From Geomonas oryzae (GTDB taxonomy: Bacteria > Desulfobacterota > Desulfuromonadia > Geobacterales > Geobacteraceae): a DNA stretch of 64,000 nt. Of this stretch, positions 33,623 to 42,966 are shown piece after piece (position 1 is the stretch's first letter; every line of letters begins with the position of its first letter). Location of the stretch: assembly GCF_004117875.1 (NCBI RefSeq), contig NZ_RAHW01000004.1, positions 248,001-312,000 of the forward strand, given 5' to 3'. The notes below the pieces were generated by a model. It saw only the letters and a program-made list of their open reading frames with translations. It did no database searches and was not told the origin of the DNA. Made by a program: the position numbers and the translations under genes.

Positions 33623-34540
33623 TTGAAAGGGCAAAGCTTGATAGATTCCATCGGTTCGACGCCGCTGGTCGAGATCGATTCTCTTTGTGACAATCCGGCG
33701 GTAAGGATCCTGGTGAAGCTCGAGGGAAACAACCCGGGGGGGTCGGTGAAGGACCGTCCGGCGCGCCACATGATCCTCGCGGCGGAGAAGAGCGGGGAAC
33801 TCACCACCGACAAGGTGATCTTGGAGCCCACCTCAGGGAACACCGGCATTGCGCTCGCCATGATCGCCGCGGCGCGCGGCTACCGCATCAAGCTGGTGAT
33901 GCCCGCCTGCGTCAGCGTGGAGCGGCGCAGCGTGCTCGAGGCGTACGGCGCCGAGATCGTCCTCTCGCCGGGGTGCGAGGCGACCGACGGCGCCATCCGG
34001 CTCGCCCACAAGATCTACGAGGATCATCCGGACCGCTACTACATGCCGAACCAGTATGCGAACCCGAACAACGTCCTCGCACACTACGAGACCACCGGAC
34101 CGGAGATCTGGCGCCAGACCGGCGGGACCGTCACCCACATGGTGGCCGGGATGGGTACCGGCGGCACCCTGATGGGGCTCTCCCGCTTCTTCAGGGAGAC
34201 CGCGCCCAAGGTCCAGGTGGTCGGCGTCGAGCCGGTGCTGGGGCACAAGATCCAGGGGCTCAAGAACATGGAGGAGGCCATCGTCCCCCCCATCTACGAC
34301 GCAAGCGCCTACCACAGAAAGATCGTGGTCGAGGACGATGACGCCTTCGAGACCTCGAGGCGGCTTGCCGCGCACCACGGCATCTTCTGCGGCATGTCCG
34401 GCGGCGCCGCGGTCTTCGGTGCGCTGCGGCTCGCCGGAGAACTCTCCTCCGGGACCATCGTCGTGATCCTACCCGACCGGGGCGACCGTTACCTGAGCAC
34501 GAACCTCTTCAAGTCGATGTGCGCGCAGTGTCCCCCCTGA
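33623..34540 (+). CDS. cysM: cysteine synthase B (O-acetylserine sulfhydrylase, PLP enzyme)
   Basis: A 305-residue fold-type II PLP enzyme making cysteine from O-acetylserine (or O-phosphoserine) and sulfide or thiosulfate. The Schiff-base Lys is K43 in NPGGSVKDRPA. The substrate loop is TSGNTGIALA and the phosphate-binding loop is GTGGTLMG. The length and the CysM-like KDRPA sequence fit the B isozyme rather than CysK. The start is a TTG behind GAGGGG. It is monocistronic and closed by a strong terminator. Confidence 0.88.
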   Translation: MKGQSLIDSIGSTPLVEIDSLCDNPAVRILVKLEGNNPGGSVKDRPARHMILAAEKSGELTTDKVILEPTSGNTGIALAMIAAARGYRIKLVMPACVSVERRSVLEAYGAEIVLSPGCEATDGAIRLAHKIYEDHPDRYYMPNQYANPNNVLAHYETTGPEIWRQTGGTVTHMVAGMGTGGTLMGLSRFFRETAPKVQVVGVEPVLGHKIQGLKNMEEAIVPPIYDASAYHRKIVVEDDDAFETSRRLAAHHGIFCGMSGGAAVFGALRLAGELSSGTIVVILPDRGDRYLSTNLFKSMCAQCPP

Positions 34541-34568
34541 GGCTCCGAAAGCGCGCTCCCGAAACGAC

Positions 34569-34607
34569 AAAGCCCCGCGGCTCTAACAGCCGGCGGGGCT
34601 TTTTTTA
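34569..34607 (+). terminator. rho-independent terminator after cysM
   Basis: AGCCCCGC-GGCT and AGCC-G-GCGGGGCT form a long stem around CTAAC, followed by seven T. A weaker A-run upstream lets it serve the convergent gene too. Confidence 0.9.
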
Positions 34608-34635
34608 CGTCCACAGACCTGTGTTCAGGTGCGAT

Positions 34636-35196
34636 TCACAGGCTTAACTCCCGCTCCCTCCGCGGCAAGGGGCGCCGCCTGATGGGCACGATGGCCATCC
34701 TCAAGGCGGGTGCGACGGTCATCGTGGAGGCCTCCGCTTCGCTGGTGCGGCAATAACGGTCCTGTTGTTCGCGGCGCTCCTGCAACCTTCTCTCAAGCCA
34801 GGCGCACATCGATCTGAAGGTCTCGATCTCCTTGATCTCCGCAAGGTTGCGCAGGTCGATCCGGATCCCGGTGGCGCGCTGCACCAGGAACTCCATGTCC
34901 CAAAGGGCGCATTCGTTCATGACGCCGGTGACCATGTTCTGCTTGCACGGCAGGTAATCGCCCATGTTGTTGCGGAAGTACGTCATCTTCGCCACGCACA
35001 GCCCGTAGAAGCTGAAGACCAGGTCGAGCGTCGGGCACTTCTTCATGCCGCGGTGGGTGACATAGGCGTTGGGGGGGCGGTTGCCGAAGTTCCGCACCCA
35101 GTACACCTTCCCGTCCATCAGACACGGCTCGAGACGGTACTTCTCGATCAGGTTCACCTTTTCCTCGGGGAGTTCCCCCAGAAGATCGTTTTTCAC
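34636..35196 (-). CDS. hypothetical protein with conserved-looking cysteines
   Basis: A 186-residue soluble protein I do not recognise. Cysteines occur in LEPCLMDGK, KKCPTLDLV, YGLCVAKM, YLPCKQNM and NECALWDM, suggesting metal binding or disulfides. The last 50 residues are Arg/Glu-rich and include ERRLQERREQQDRY, a likely coiled coil. The GTG at 35196 behind TAGAGGAGG is chosen; the frame is open nine codons further without a better signal. Confidence 0.6.
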   Translation of the reverse strand: MKNDLLGELPEEKVNLIEKYRLEPCLMDGKVYWVRNFGNRPPNAYVTHRGMKKCPTLDLVFSFYGLCVAKMTYFRNNMGDYLPCKQNMVTGVMNECALWDMEFLVQRATGIRIDLRNLAEIKEIETFRSMCAWLERRLQERREQQDRYCRTSEAEASTMTVAPALRMAIVPIRRRPLPRRERELSL

Positions 35197-35521
35197 GAAG
35201 CCTCCTCTAATTGTTATTTGCAAAAACGATAACAGCTATCTGTACTTTGAATAGCAAGAAGGGTGCCCGTATGGGAAGGCTTTTCAGCGTGTGAAACAGA
35301 GTCGCCGCCAAATCGGGAACTTGGCTGGAACGGCTCGCGGGATAGGGGGGCGGGTGGCTCCGGTGGGTGGGGCAAAAGACTTGCAGGGTGCGTGAAATCC
35401 CCGCTGGGAGGAGATGTCCAATTAGTGGAGCCGCCTTTAACTTTCATTAGCCTTCTGGTAAACTGAAATCGTCTCACAACCGGCGGCCAGCCGCTTCACT
35501 GGCTAAGGAACGAGGCGCACC
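35197..35521. other. 325-bp intergenic region, divergent promoters
   Basis: It lies between divergent genes. A weak plus-strand candidate TTAACT (35437-35442), 16 bases, TAAACT (35459-35464) could serve the L,D-transpeptidase. Nothing else is recognised. Confidence 0.35.
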
Positions 35522-36394
35522 ATGAAAGCTCCGGCCCGCGCAGTCTTAACCCTGCTGATTCTCCTCGGTATCACCGGTATCCCCTGTTTCGCAGCCGACA
35601 AAATCCGATCGCTTTGTGAAATCCATTACCCCACCGACTACCTCTATGAGTGGGACTGCGTCAAAGTCACCGGCAAAGACTCCCCTTACAAGATCTTCGG
35701 CAAGCAGTGGCAGGACGGTCTGCGCTTCAACCGCATGGACCGGCGCCACTTTCTGGCCGGCATGTCGGTGAAGGTCCCCAAGCATATGGAGGACATCAAG
35801 GAGTTCAACCCCATGCCCCCGTTCTACCCGGAGGCCGACAAGGAGCCGAAGACGATCCTCATCGACCAGAACGAGATGTACCTGGGCGCCTACGAGTTCG
35901 GGACCCTGGTCTTTTCCGCTCCGGTCGCGGTCGGCGTGGCGGAGTTCCGCCTGAAAAACGGCTCCTACCGCATCGACGCGGTGGACCCCCGTCACGAATC
36001 GAGCCTCTACCCGGTGGAGGGGAGCGAGCGCCCCTATCCCATGCATTACGGACTCCGTTTCCATGTCGAGAAAAGGGGGGACGGCTGGACCTCCTACTGG
36101 ATCCATGGCCGCGACCTTCCGGGGTACCCCGCTTCTCATGGCTGCATCGGGCTTTACGACGAGGAGATGCAGCTTGAGTACTACGGCGAGCCGGCCAAGC
36201 CGCTGCTCATGGACGCGCAGCAGCTGTACCGCTGGGTGGTCGGGACCGATGACACCGGAACCCTGCAACGCGTGCGGGGCCCCATGGTGGTCATCATGGG
36301 CGAACCGCAGATCCCGCCCGATAAGCTGAGACCGGTGCCGGACGCCGCGATGACACCCGGGACGCTCCTTGCGCCCGGCGCGTCCCCAAGGTGA
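35522..36394 (+). CDS. L,D-transpeptidase (YkuD domain)
   Basis: A 290-residue exported enzyme. Residues 1-24 are a signal peptide. The YkuD domain spans about 108-240 and carries the catalytic signature HGRDLPGYPASHGCIGL with H195, S205, H206, G207 and nucleophile C208. The N-terminal part (LRFNRMDRRHFLAGMSVKVP) resembles a LysM-like or associated substrate-binding region. These enzymes form 3-3 crosslinks in peptidoglycan or attach proteins to it, resisting most beta-lactams. A proline-rich tail follows. It stands alone. Confidence 0.88.
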   Translation: MKAPARAVLTLLILLGITGIPCFAADKIRSLCEIHYPTDYLYEWDCVKVTGKDSPYKIFGKQWQDGLRFNRMDRRHFLAGMSVKVPKHMEDIKEFNPMPPFYPEADKEPKTILIDQNEMYLGAYEFGTLVFSAPVAVGVAEFRLKNGSYRIDAVDPRHESSLYPVEGSERPYPMHYGLRFHVEKRGDGWTSYWIHGRDLPGYPASHGCIGLYDEEMQLEYYGEPAKPLLMDAQQLYRWVVGTDDTGTLQRVRGPMVVIMGEPQIPPDKLRPVPDAAMTPGTLLAPGASPR

Positions 36395-36423
36395 TTGAAA
36401 AAAAGAATCCTCTCATCTATGCA
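36395..36423 (+). promoter_or_regulatory. possible sigma-70 promoter before DUF3553 gene
   Basis: TTGAAA (36395-36400) and TATGCA (36418-36423) are 17 bases apart. The leader to the ATG at 36627 would be about 200 nt. Confidence 0.4.
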
Positions 36424-36626
36424 TTTCCGGATTCAGGTGTATAGTTTCCACCGTGCCTGATTTCAGGCATCGTTTCCCGCAGCACCTAGTCACATCTCTT
36501 GATCGTTTGATCAGTCTTTCAGAAATCAGCTCCACTCCAGGTTCAGCAACCCGTCGACCCATTCCTTCCGGCCGAGTGGCTAAGCGCGTCCTGGCGTGGC
36601 CGCAACCATCCAGCGAGGAACTCAAC

Positions 36627-36938
36627 ATGAACGTCAAACGCGGCAGTGTGGTCAGTCATGCGATGGCGCAGCAATGGGGAACCGGCAAGGTGGTCGAAGT
36701 GAACGACTATATGGCCACCATACGTTTCAGCGACGGCATGGTCAGAAAGATCATTTCCTCGCACTTCACCGACCTGCGTCCCGCCGATCCCGCCACCTAC
36801 ACCCCCCCGGCCAAGACAACGAAGGGGCGCGGGAAGGGAACGCGTGTGCGCTCGACGACGACGTCGGTGAAGGCAAAGGCGAAGGCAAAGGCCAAAAAGC
36901 CGGTGGCGACTCCTGCCGCGCCCCAGCCGGGGGCTTGA
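36627..36938 (+). CDS. DUF3553 domain protein with basic Lys/Ala tail
   Basis: A 103-residue protein. Residues 1-50 match DUF3553 (VSHAMAQQWGTGKVVEVNDY, then ATIRFSDGMVRKI), a small SH3/CarD-like beta domain also found in UvrD-type helicases. Residues 58-103 are a disordered tail rich in Lys, Ala, Thr and Pro (KAKAKAKAKKP) like histone-H1 or AlgP-type tails. A nucleic-acid-binding role is likely but inferred. The ATG at 36627 follows GCGAGGAAC. Confidence 0.72.
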   Translation: MNVKRGSVVSHAMAQQWGTGKVVEVNDYMATIRFSDGMVRKIISSHFTDLRPADPATYTPPAKTTKGRGKGTRVRSTTTSVKAKAKAKAKKPVATPAAPQPGA

Positions 36939-37039
36939 AGCTGCCATGGGGGTTTTGGCACTTGCGACGCCGCGAAATGCCGTCATAATCTTCTTCATGA
37001 AAACCATCGGCCGCCGTTTTTCGTGACAGGAGGAGAGCC

Positions 37040-37264
37040 ATGAAATGCCCCGTGTGCAAAAACCACCAGCAGGTCGACACCAACCTACAGTCTGAAGGGT
37101 TCAAAGAGGGTATCACTGAGTGCAGTGTCTGCGGCACGGTCTGGTCGGCCAACCACGGCGTGATCGAGATCGTCCGTGATTCGCAGGCCGAGTCCTTCCT
37201 CCAGGCGGAAAGCGAATGCGTGGAGGGGGATGATTACAGCCTCAACATGGACGGCGGGTCGTGA
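37040..37264 (+). CDS. small zinc-ribbon protein
   Basis: A 74-residue protein with two CXXC knuckles (CPVCKNHQQ at 3 and CSVCGTVW at about 28) forming a zinc ribbon, and an acidic C-terminus. The ATG follows AGGAGGAGA. The family is unknown. It ends just before a terminator and may share the transcript of the DUF3553 gene about 100 bases upstream. Confidence 0.68.
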   Translation: MKCPVCKNHQQVDTNLQSEGFKEGITECSVCGTVWSANHGVIEIVRDSQAESFLQAESECVEGDDYSLNMDGGS

Positions 37265-37286
37265 CCCCCGCTCCGGCTTGGTAAGG

Positions 37287-37316
37287 AATCCCCCTCCCGA
37301 AGGGGGATTTTTTATT
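37287..37316 (+). terminator. rho-independent terminator
   Basis: AATCCCCCT and AGGGGGATT pair around CCCGA and are followed by a T-rich run. Confidence 0.85.
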
Positions 37317-37363
37317 TCCGCGCAGTTTCTCTCTCCACCACGCTCCCACCCCCTCTGGCGCCG

Positions 37364-37392
37364 TTGACACCCCAGCATAAGTTGCGTAACCT
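37364..37392 (+). promoter_or_regulatory. sigma-70 promoter of DUF2520-kinase-regulator operon
   Basis: A perfect TTGACA (37364-37369) is followed after 17 bases by TAACCT (37387-37392), 35 bases before the ATG at 37427. Confidence 0.65.
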
Positions 37393-37426
37393 TTAGCGCG
37401 TCTGTCCACTTCATGAGGAGCGCGGG

Positions 37427-38314
37427 ATGAAAACCTTCAGTATCATTGGGTGCGGAGCGGTCGGTAAGACGCTTGGGCGCCTTTTTCATGAGTCAGGAGT
37501 GCTCGAGCTCAAGGACGTTCTCACCCGCTCCGAAGCGACGGCACGCGCTGCGGTCGCCTTCATCGGGGCGGGACGCCCCGTGGTCGGCTTCGCGCAGTTG
37601 GAGCCTGCCGATTTGTACCTGATCACCTGTTCCGACGACGCCATCGCCCCTTGCGTGCGTGAGTTGTGCGCAAGCGGAGCGCTCGGCGCGCAGGCCCTGG
37701 TGTGTCACGTAAGCGGTGCCCTGGGAAGCGAGGTGCTGCACCCGGCGACGCAGCTCGGTGCGCTGGTGGCGAGCGTGCACCCCGTCAAGAGTTTCGCCGA
37801 CCCGGCGGCAGCCGTTGGCGACTTCGCGGGCACCTGGTGCGGCGTGGAAGGGGAACGGCGGGGGGCGGAGCAGATGGGGGAGCTCTTCGAGGCGATCGGC
37901 GGCCGCGTCTTTTCCATCGATCCCCGTTTCAAGGCGATCTACCATGCCGGCTCCGTGCTCGCGTGCAACTGCCTCACCGCACTCGTAGAAGTGGCGGTCG
38001 CGGCATACGGGAAAGGGGGGCTTGACCGGGAGACCGCGCTGCAGGTGATGGAACCTCTGGTGCGGGGCACCGTGGAAAACGTGTTCCGGTCCGGTACCGT
38101 CGCAGCGCTCACCGGCCCCATCGCCCGCGGAGACGCGGCCGTGGTGGGAAGGCAGCTGCGCGCCCTGGACGAATGGGACCAGGAAGTGGCCCTCGTCTAC
38201 CGCTCCCTTGGCGCGGTCGCCCTCGAACTGTCGCGTCGGCGCGGTCAGGCGGGGGAGGCGGGGCTCGAGAGCATAGAGGCGCTTCTTGCCGGCACCGGGG
38301 AAGACGATGCCTGA
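37427..38314 (+). CDS. Rossmann-like/DUF2520 protein
   Basis: A 295-residue two-domain protein. Residues 1-125 are a Rossmann fold with IIGCGAVGKTLGRLF at the N-terminus and LVCHVSGALGSEVL further on. Residues about 130-285 are the helical DUF2520 domain (VHPVKSFADP, then FKAIYHAGSVLACNCLTAL). It resembles a ketopantoate- or pyrroline-carboxylate-reductase-type dehydrogenase. In many genomes it neighbours pantothenate genes, though not here; the substrate is unknown. Its last 8 bases overlap the PAS kinase gene, so the three genes to 40043 form an operon. Confidence 0.82.
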   Translation: MKTFSIIGCGAVGKTLGRLFHESGVLELKDVLTRSEATARAAVAFIGAGRPVVGFAQLEPADLYLITCSDDAIAPCVRELCASGALGAQALVCHVSGALGSEVLHPATQLGALVASVHPVKSFADPAAAVGDFAGTWCGVEGERRGAEQMGELFEAIGGRVFSIDPRFKAIYHAGSVLACNCLTALVEVAVAAYGKGGLDRETALQVMEPLVRGTVENVFRSGTVAALTGPIARGDAAVVGRQLRALDEWDQEVALVYRSLGAVALELSRRRGQAGEAGLESIEALLAGTGEDDA

Positions 38315-39389
38315 GACGGCGGCGGGGGAGCGGAGAAAAAACGTCGGTATCCTGCAGGCGATGCTTGAAGGGACGCCGGACCTTGTGTATGCGAAGGACC
38401 TCGAGGGACGCTACCTTTTGATCAACGAACGGGCCGCCCGGATGTACGGCAGGCCCGCCGAGGAGATCGTCGGGGTGGACGACAGCGCGATCTTTCCTGA
38501 CGAGGTGGTGCAGGTGATGCGGGAAAACGACCACCATGTCATCGCCACCGGCAAGAACGCGACGGTGCAGGAGACCTTCACCGACGCGGCAGGCGTCGAG
38601 CGGATCTTCCTCGCCACCAGGGGGCCGCTCTTCGACCATGGCGGTGCCGTCACCGGCCTCTTCAGCATCTCGCGCGAGATAACCGAGCAGGTGCGGGCAC
38701 AGGAGGCGCTGCTCGTCAACCAGGAACAGCTGAGGGAGCTGGCCATCGAGCTCTCCCTGGCCGAGGAGAGGGAGAGGCGCCGCATCGCCTCGGAGCTCCA
38801 CGACGAGATCGGACAGAACCTGTCGCTTGCGAAGCTAAAGCTGAGCGGCATCGGGTCGGAGGAGAAGCTTCCCGCAGGCGCGACGCGGACGGTCCGTGAA
38901 GTGGTGACCCTTTTGGAGCGCGCGATACGGGAAGTGCGGACGCTTACCTTCCAGGTCAGCCCGCCGCTTCTTTACGAGGTGGGGTTCGAGGCTGCGGTGG
39001 AGTGGCTTGCGGAGCAGTTTGAAACGAAGTACCGGCTGCGCGTCTCCCTGGAGAGCGCGCAGCCCCCGTCACCCTTGGAGGAGGAGCTTGGTTCCACCCT
39101 GTACCATGCGGTGCGCGAACTCCTCGTCAACGTGGTGAAGCACGCCGACGCGCGACAGGTACGCATAGCGATCAGGCGGCGGGGCGGACGCATCGAGGTC
39201 ACCGTGCAGGACGACGGCAAGGGGATCTCTCCTTGCGCCCCACCCGCAAGCGGGGGCTTCGGCCTTTTCAACATAAGGCAACGGGTGCAGCACCTGGGGG
39301 GGGAGGTAATTGTTACTTCCGGAGCCGGCGGCACGAGCGTTACCATCGCGGTCCCCGCCGGGGCGGCCGACGCTGCAGGAGAGGAGTAG
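38307..39389 (+). CDS. PAS-containing NarX/DegS-type sensor histidine kinase
   Basis: A 360-residue soluble kinase. An N-terminal PAS domain (about 15-125, MLEGTPDLVYAKDLEGRYLL) is followed by a HisKA_3 dimerisation domain with the phosphorylatable His in RRRIASELHDEIGQNLSL. The HATPase domain has AVRELLVNVVKHADA, VQDDGKGI and GGFGLFNIRQRVQHLGG. HisKA_3 kinases pair with LuxR/NarL regulators, and one follows three bases downstream. The ATG at 38307 overlaps the DUF2520 stop; a TTG at 38286 is an alternative. No membrane helix, so it probably senses a cytoplasmic signal. Confidence 0.88.
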   Translation: MPETAAGERRKNVGILQAMLEGTPDLVYAKDLEGRYLLINERAARMYGRPAEEIVGVDDSAIFPDEVVQVMRENDHHVIATGKNATVQETFTDAAGVERIFLATRGPLFDHGGAVTGLFSISREITEQVRAQEALLVNQEQLRELAIELSLAEERERRRIASELHDEIGQNLSLAKLKLSGIGSEEKLPAGATRTVREVVTLLERAIREVRTLTFQVSPPLLYEVGFEAAVEWLAEQFETKYRLRVSLESAQPPSPLEEELGSTLYHAVRELLVNVVKHADARQVRIAIRRRGGRIEVTVQDDGKGISPCAPPASGGFGLFNIRQRVQHLGGEVIVTSGAGGTSVTIAVPAGAADAAGEE

Positions 39390-39392
39390 GCG

Positions 39393-40043
39393 ATGATTCG
39401 CGTCATGATAGTAGATGATCACGGGATCGTTCGGGAGGGGGTCCGGATCCTGTTGGAAAAATCCGAGGACGTCCAGGTCGTTGCCGAGGCGGAAAACGGC
39501 AGGGCCGCGCTCGAACTCGCGGCAGGCGCCTCGCCGGACGTAGTGCTCATGGACATGAGCATGCCCGGGATGAACGGCATCGAGACCGCGCAGCGTATGG
39601 CCGATATCTTCCCCGCCGTCAAGGTCCTCATCCTCTCGATGCACAAGGACAGGCGTTTCGTAGCCCAGGCCTTCAGGGCGGGCGCGCGCGGCTATCTGCT
39701 CAAGGACTGCAGTTCGGCGGAGCTGGTGAAGGCCGTCAGGGCGGTGGCCGCCGGGGAGAGGTACGTCTGCTCCGGCATCATCGGCGTCGTCATCGATGAC
39801 TACATACGGCGGGTGCCCGACTCCTTCGAGCAGGCAGGCCCCGCGCTCACCCCGAGGGAGAAAGAGGTGCTGCAGCTTTTGGCCGAGGGGAACAACGCGA
39901 AGAACATCGCGTTCCTGCTGAAGATCAACGTGAAGACGGTGGACACCCACCGCCAGCAGATCATGAAGAAGCTGAAGCTCTTCTCCATCGCCGAACTCAC
40001 GAAGTACGCCATAAGGGAGGGCGTCACCAGCATCGACCACTGA
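39393..40043 (+). CDS. NarL/LuxR-family response regulator
   Basis: A 216-residue regulator. The receiver has D54 (VVLMDMSMP) and the K of YLLKDCSS. The LuxR HTH lies at about 145-205 (LTPREKEVLQLLAEGNNAKN, then KTVDTHRQQIMKKL). It lies directly after its cognate HisKA_3 kinase. The next regulator gene (40195) is a close paralogue. Confidence 0.92.
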   Translation: MIRVMIVDDHGIVREGVRILLEKSEDVQVVAEAENGRAALELAAGASPDVVLMDMSMPGMNGIETAQRMADIFPAVKVLILSMHKDRRFVAQAFRAGARGYLLKDCSSAELVKAVRAVAAGERYVCSGIIGVVIDDYIRRVPDSFEQAGPALTPREKEVLQLLAEGNNAKNIAFLLKINVKTVDTHRQQIMKKLKLFSIAELTKYAIREGVTSIDH

Positions 40044-40194
40044 TTCCACCGATCAGGTGCGTCATGGAAAGCCGAGGCCTCAGTAAAAACCCCATCCGGC
40101 TGTCATACAAACCCCTATATCGTCGCCGCCCCCATTTTGTTAGAGTACTTCTCATTTGGGAACTGCAACCTACCAAGCCGAGACGACCGCGACG

Positions 40195-40833
40195 ATGCAG
40201 ACAACGAAGATTATCCTTGCCGACGATCATGCCCTCATCCGCCAGTGCATCGGCGCCATCCTTGAAAAAGCTCCCGGAGTGGAAGTCGTGGCCGAGGCTG
40301 CTACCGGTATGGAGGCCGTGCGGCTTGCCTGCGAGTTGCAGCCGGACCTGGTCCTCATGGACCTGGTGATGCCCGACGGCGGCGGCATCGAGGCGAGCCG
40401 CTGCATCGTCTCGGCCTTTCCCAACGTGAAGGTGCTGATCCTTTCCTGCCACGGTGATGCCAGATCCGTTCGCCAGGCTCTCGACGTCGGAGCCAGGGGA
40501 TACCTGGTGAAGAGTTGCGGCGCCCAGGAGCTGATCCACGCCATAAACGCCGTGGCCGACGACGGCCTTTATCTGAGCCCCGTACTCTCCGAGGTTCTCG
40601 GTATCGACCTTCCCACCGGCCGCCTGGAGAAGTCTCCCCTGAGCCAGCGCGAGGAGGAGGTCCTCACGCTGATTGCGAGCGGGAAGACGTCGCGCGAGGT
40701 GGCTGTGCTCCTGGAGATCAGCCCCAAAACGGTGGAGACCCACCGCATGCACATCATGAAGAAACTCAACCTCACCAGTATCGCCGGCCTTACCAAATAT
40801 GCGATAAGACAGGGGTTTTTGCCTCTGGATTAG
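40195..40833 (+). CDS. NarL/LuxR-family response regulator (orphan paralogue)
   Basis: A 212-residue regulator very like its upstream neighbour. The receiver has D56 (LVLMDLVMP) and K in YLVKSCGA. The LuxR HTH ([40 protein letters not shown]) and the final [11 protein letters not shown] match GELTKYAIREG-type residues of the other. It has no kinase of its own, is 150 bases downstream and is probably transcribed separately. The ATG at 40195 gives the standard receiver start; a TTG at 40156 is open. Confidence 0.88.
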   Translation: MQTTKIILADDHALIRQCIGAILEKAPGVEVVAEAATGMEAVRLACELQPDLVLMDLVMPDGGGIEASRCIVSAFPNVKVLILSCHGDARSVRQALDVGARGYLVKSCGAQELIHAINAVADDGLYLSPVLSEVLGIDLPTGRLEKSPLSQREEEVLTLIASGKTSREVAVLLEISPKTVETHRMHIMKKLNLTSIAGLTKYAIRQGFLPLD

Positions 40834-41066
40834 CGCTGTTTCGCCGTTCCCCACTTTTGCCGCTCCCTTTCAGGCTCAGGACGTACGCGTTCCGGACCTG
40901 CGCGCCTGCGCCTCTGCTGCACTGCTCCGCCTGTCTCGGCCAAAAAGCCGCCCCTTCCCGGTATTTTTCTGATACATCGTTTCCGCCCCGCGTCGATGAA
41001 GCAAACGACACCACCGGATGCTGTTTCCGGTTGGGTCATCAAACCTTTGCAGAAGACGGAGCGCAC

Positions 41067-42785
41067 ATGAAATGGTTCACCAATCTCAAGGTCAGCACCA
41101 AGTTAGTCTCGGCTTTCGTAGCAGTCTGTATCATCACCGCCGCGGTCGGCGTCCTGGGCATCCGCAACATGGGTACCATCAACGACATGGCCGATGCCAT
41201 GTACGCCAGGGAACTGCTCGGACTCTCCTACGTCAAGGAAGCTAACATCAACCTGATCTACATCTCCCGCGCCGAAAAGAACTTCCTGCTTTCGACGAGC
41301 CAGCAGGAGCGCGAGAAGTACCTCGGCAACATGAACAAGTACAAGGCGGGGTACAAGGAGTGGCTGGACAAGGCGCGCCCGATGTTCACCTCCGAGAAGG
41401 GAAAGGAGATCCTCAAGAGGCTGGAGGCGGCCAACGAGGAGTGGTTCTCGGTCCAGCAGAAGGTGATCGATCTCGGCAAGAACGACAAGCTGAACGACAG
41501 CACCGCCTCGGTGGCGCTCTCCTTCGGCGAGGCGCGGACCAAGCAGACCGTGGTGGACGACACCCTTACCGAGCTTGCGCGTCTCAAGGAGGCCAACGCA
41601 AAGGAGGCCTCCGACGAGACCACGAGGATCTACCAGTCGAGCATGAAGACGATGGTCGGACTGGTGGCGGGCGGCGTGCTGCTCGGTCTGATATTGGGGA
41701 TCGTCATCGCCAGGATGATCAGCGTGCCGCTAAGGCGCGGCGTCGAGTTCGCTTCGGCGGTGGCGGGGGGAGACCTGACCCAGAGCATCGACGTCGACAG
41801 CAGGGACGAGGTGGGACAGCTTGCGGCGGCGATGAACGGGATGGTGTCGAGGCTGAGGGGGATCGTAGCCGAGGTGAAGAGCGCGTCGGACAACGTGGCG
41901 GCCGGTAGCCAGCAGCTTTCTTCCGGTGCCGAGGAGATGTCCCAGGGGGCGACGGAGCAGGCGGCCTCGGCGGAGGAGGCATCATCGTCTATGGAAGAGA
42001 TGTCCTCGAACATCCGCCAGAACGCCGACAACGCCATGCAGACCGAGAAGATCGCGGTGAAGTCGGCCCAGGACGCCCGGGAGGGTGGCCAGGCGGTCCA
42101 GGAGACGGTGGGCGCCATGAAGGAGATCGCCGGCAAGATCACCATAATTGAGGAGATCGCGCGTCAGACGAACCTCCTGGCCCTGAACGCCGCCATAGAG
42201 GCGGCCAGGGCGGGTGAGCACGGCAAGGGGTTTGCCGTGGTCGCCTCCGAGGTGAGGAAACTGGCCGAGCGGAGCCAGAAGGCCGCAGCCGAGATCAGCG
42301 ACCTGTCAGCCAGCAGCGTGGATGTGGCGGTGAAGGCGGGCGAGCTCCTAGCGAAGATGGTCCCGGATATACAGAAGACGGCGGAACTCGTGCAGGAGAT
42401 CAGCGCGGCGAGCAGGGAGCAGGACACCGGTGCAGACCAGATCAACCGCGCCATCCAGCAGCTTGACCAGGTGATCCAGACAAACGCCGGTGCCTCCGAG
42501 GAGATGGCCTCAACGGCCGAGGAACTCTCGAGCCAGGCAGAACAGCTGCAGACTGCCGTCGCCTTTTTCAAGATCGGCGACCATGCAAGGCATCAAGTCG
42601 CGAGTGCCGCAAGGGTAGGCGTATACCAGCAGGGAAAGGCGTCAGGCACGGCGGTTCAGGGTAAAAAGATGACACGCTCGAAGGCGGCAGTTGGCAACCA
42701 GGAGGCGACCAGGAAGGCGGTCGGGCATGACCTGGACCTCTCCGACGGCAAGGATATGTCGGACTCTGATTTCGAGCACTACTGA
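41067..42785 (+). CDS. methyl-accepting chemotaxis protein
   Basis: A 572-residue chemoreceptor. The first membrane helix (about 12-32) leads into a periplasmic four-helix-bundle sensor (about 35-190) with many charged residues ([20 protein letters not shown]). The second helix is at about 192-215, followed by HAMP ([20 protein letters not shown]). The cytoplasmic hairpin includes the conserved tip [20 protein letters not shown]. The tail after about residue 510 is polar and ends DSDFEHY, without a clear NWETF-type CheR-binding pentapeptide. The ATG at 41067 follows CGGAG. CheW is encoded nearby on the other strand. The ligand is unknown. Confidence 0.92.
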   Translation: MKWFTNLKVSTKLVSAFVAVCIITAAVGVLGIRNMGTINDMADAMYARELLGLSYVKEANINLIYISRAEKNFLLSTSQQEREKYLGNMNKYKAGYKEWLDKARPMFTSEKGKEILKRLEAANEEWFSVQQKVIDLGKNDKLNDSTASVALSFGEARTKQTVVDDTLTELARLKEANAKEASDETTRIYQSSMKTMVGLVAGGVLLGLILGIVIARMISVPLRRGVEFASAVAGGDLTQSIDVDSRDEVGQLAAAMNGMVSRLRGIVAEVKSASDNVAAGSQQLSSGAEEMSQGATEQAASAEEASSSMEEMSSNIRQNADNAMQTEKIAVKSAQDAREGGQAVQETVGAMKEIAGKITIIEEIARQTNLLALNAAIEAARAGEHGKGFAVVASEVRKLAERSQKAAAEISDLSASSVDVAVKAGELLAKMVPDIQKTAELVQEISAASREQDTGADQINRAIQQLDQVIQTNAGASEEMASTAEELSSQAEQLQTAVAFFKIGDHARHQVASAARVGVYQQGKASGTAVQGKKMTRSKAAVGNQEATRKAVGHDLDLSDGKDMSDSDFEHY

Positions 42786-42833
42786 TCCCTTTCCATCGGC
42801 GGCCCGAGGGTTGCCTGCGATGCGATGAAGATA

Positions 42834-42861
42834 AGTGCCCCTTCCGGGGCGCTTTTTTTAT
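42834..42861 (+). terminator. rho-independent terminator after chemoreceptor
   Basis: AGTGCCCC and GGGGCGCT pair around TTCC, followed by T7. Confidence 0.85.
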
Positions 42862-42935
42862 TCCCAAAACGCACCTCCCACCGGCGTTGTCCGGTTAGGT
42901 GCTTGCACTGTCAAAATCGAACCTCTTCCAACTCT

Positions 42936-42958
42936 CCCCCTCCCGCAAGGGGAGGGGG
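42936..42958. repeat. GC-rich palindrome next to MITE-like copy B
   Basis: CCCCCTCCC and GGGGAGGGGG arms around GCAA, eight bases from the MITE-like element, the same kind of arrangement as at 20558-20580. Confidence 0.7.
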
Positions 42959-42966
42959 CCTTTTGC

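Noticed and set aside
36568..36605. tRNA-like D-arm sequence GGCCGAGTGGCTAAG
   Set aside because: No matching acceptor stem, anticodon arm or T-loop (GGTTCGA-type) follows; it lies in the leader of the DUF3553 gene.
40515..41066. Upstream extension of the chemoreceptor frame by about 184 codons
   Set aside because: It overlaps the LuxR-type regulator in another frame; the ATG at 41067 begins directly at the first membrane helix with an upstream CGGAG.
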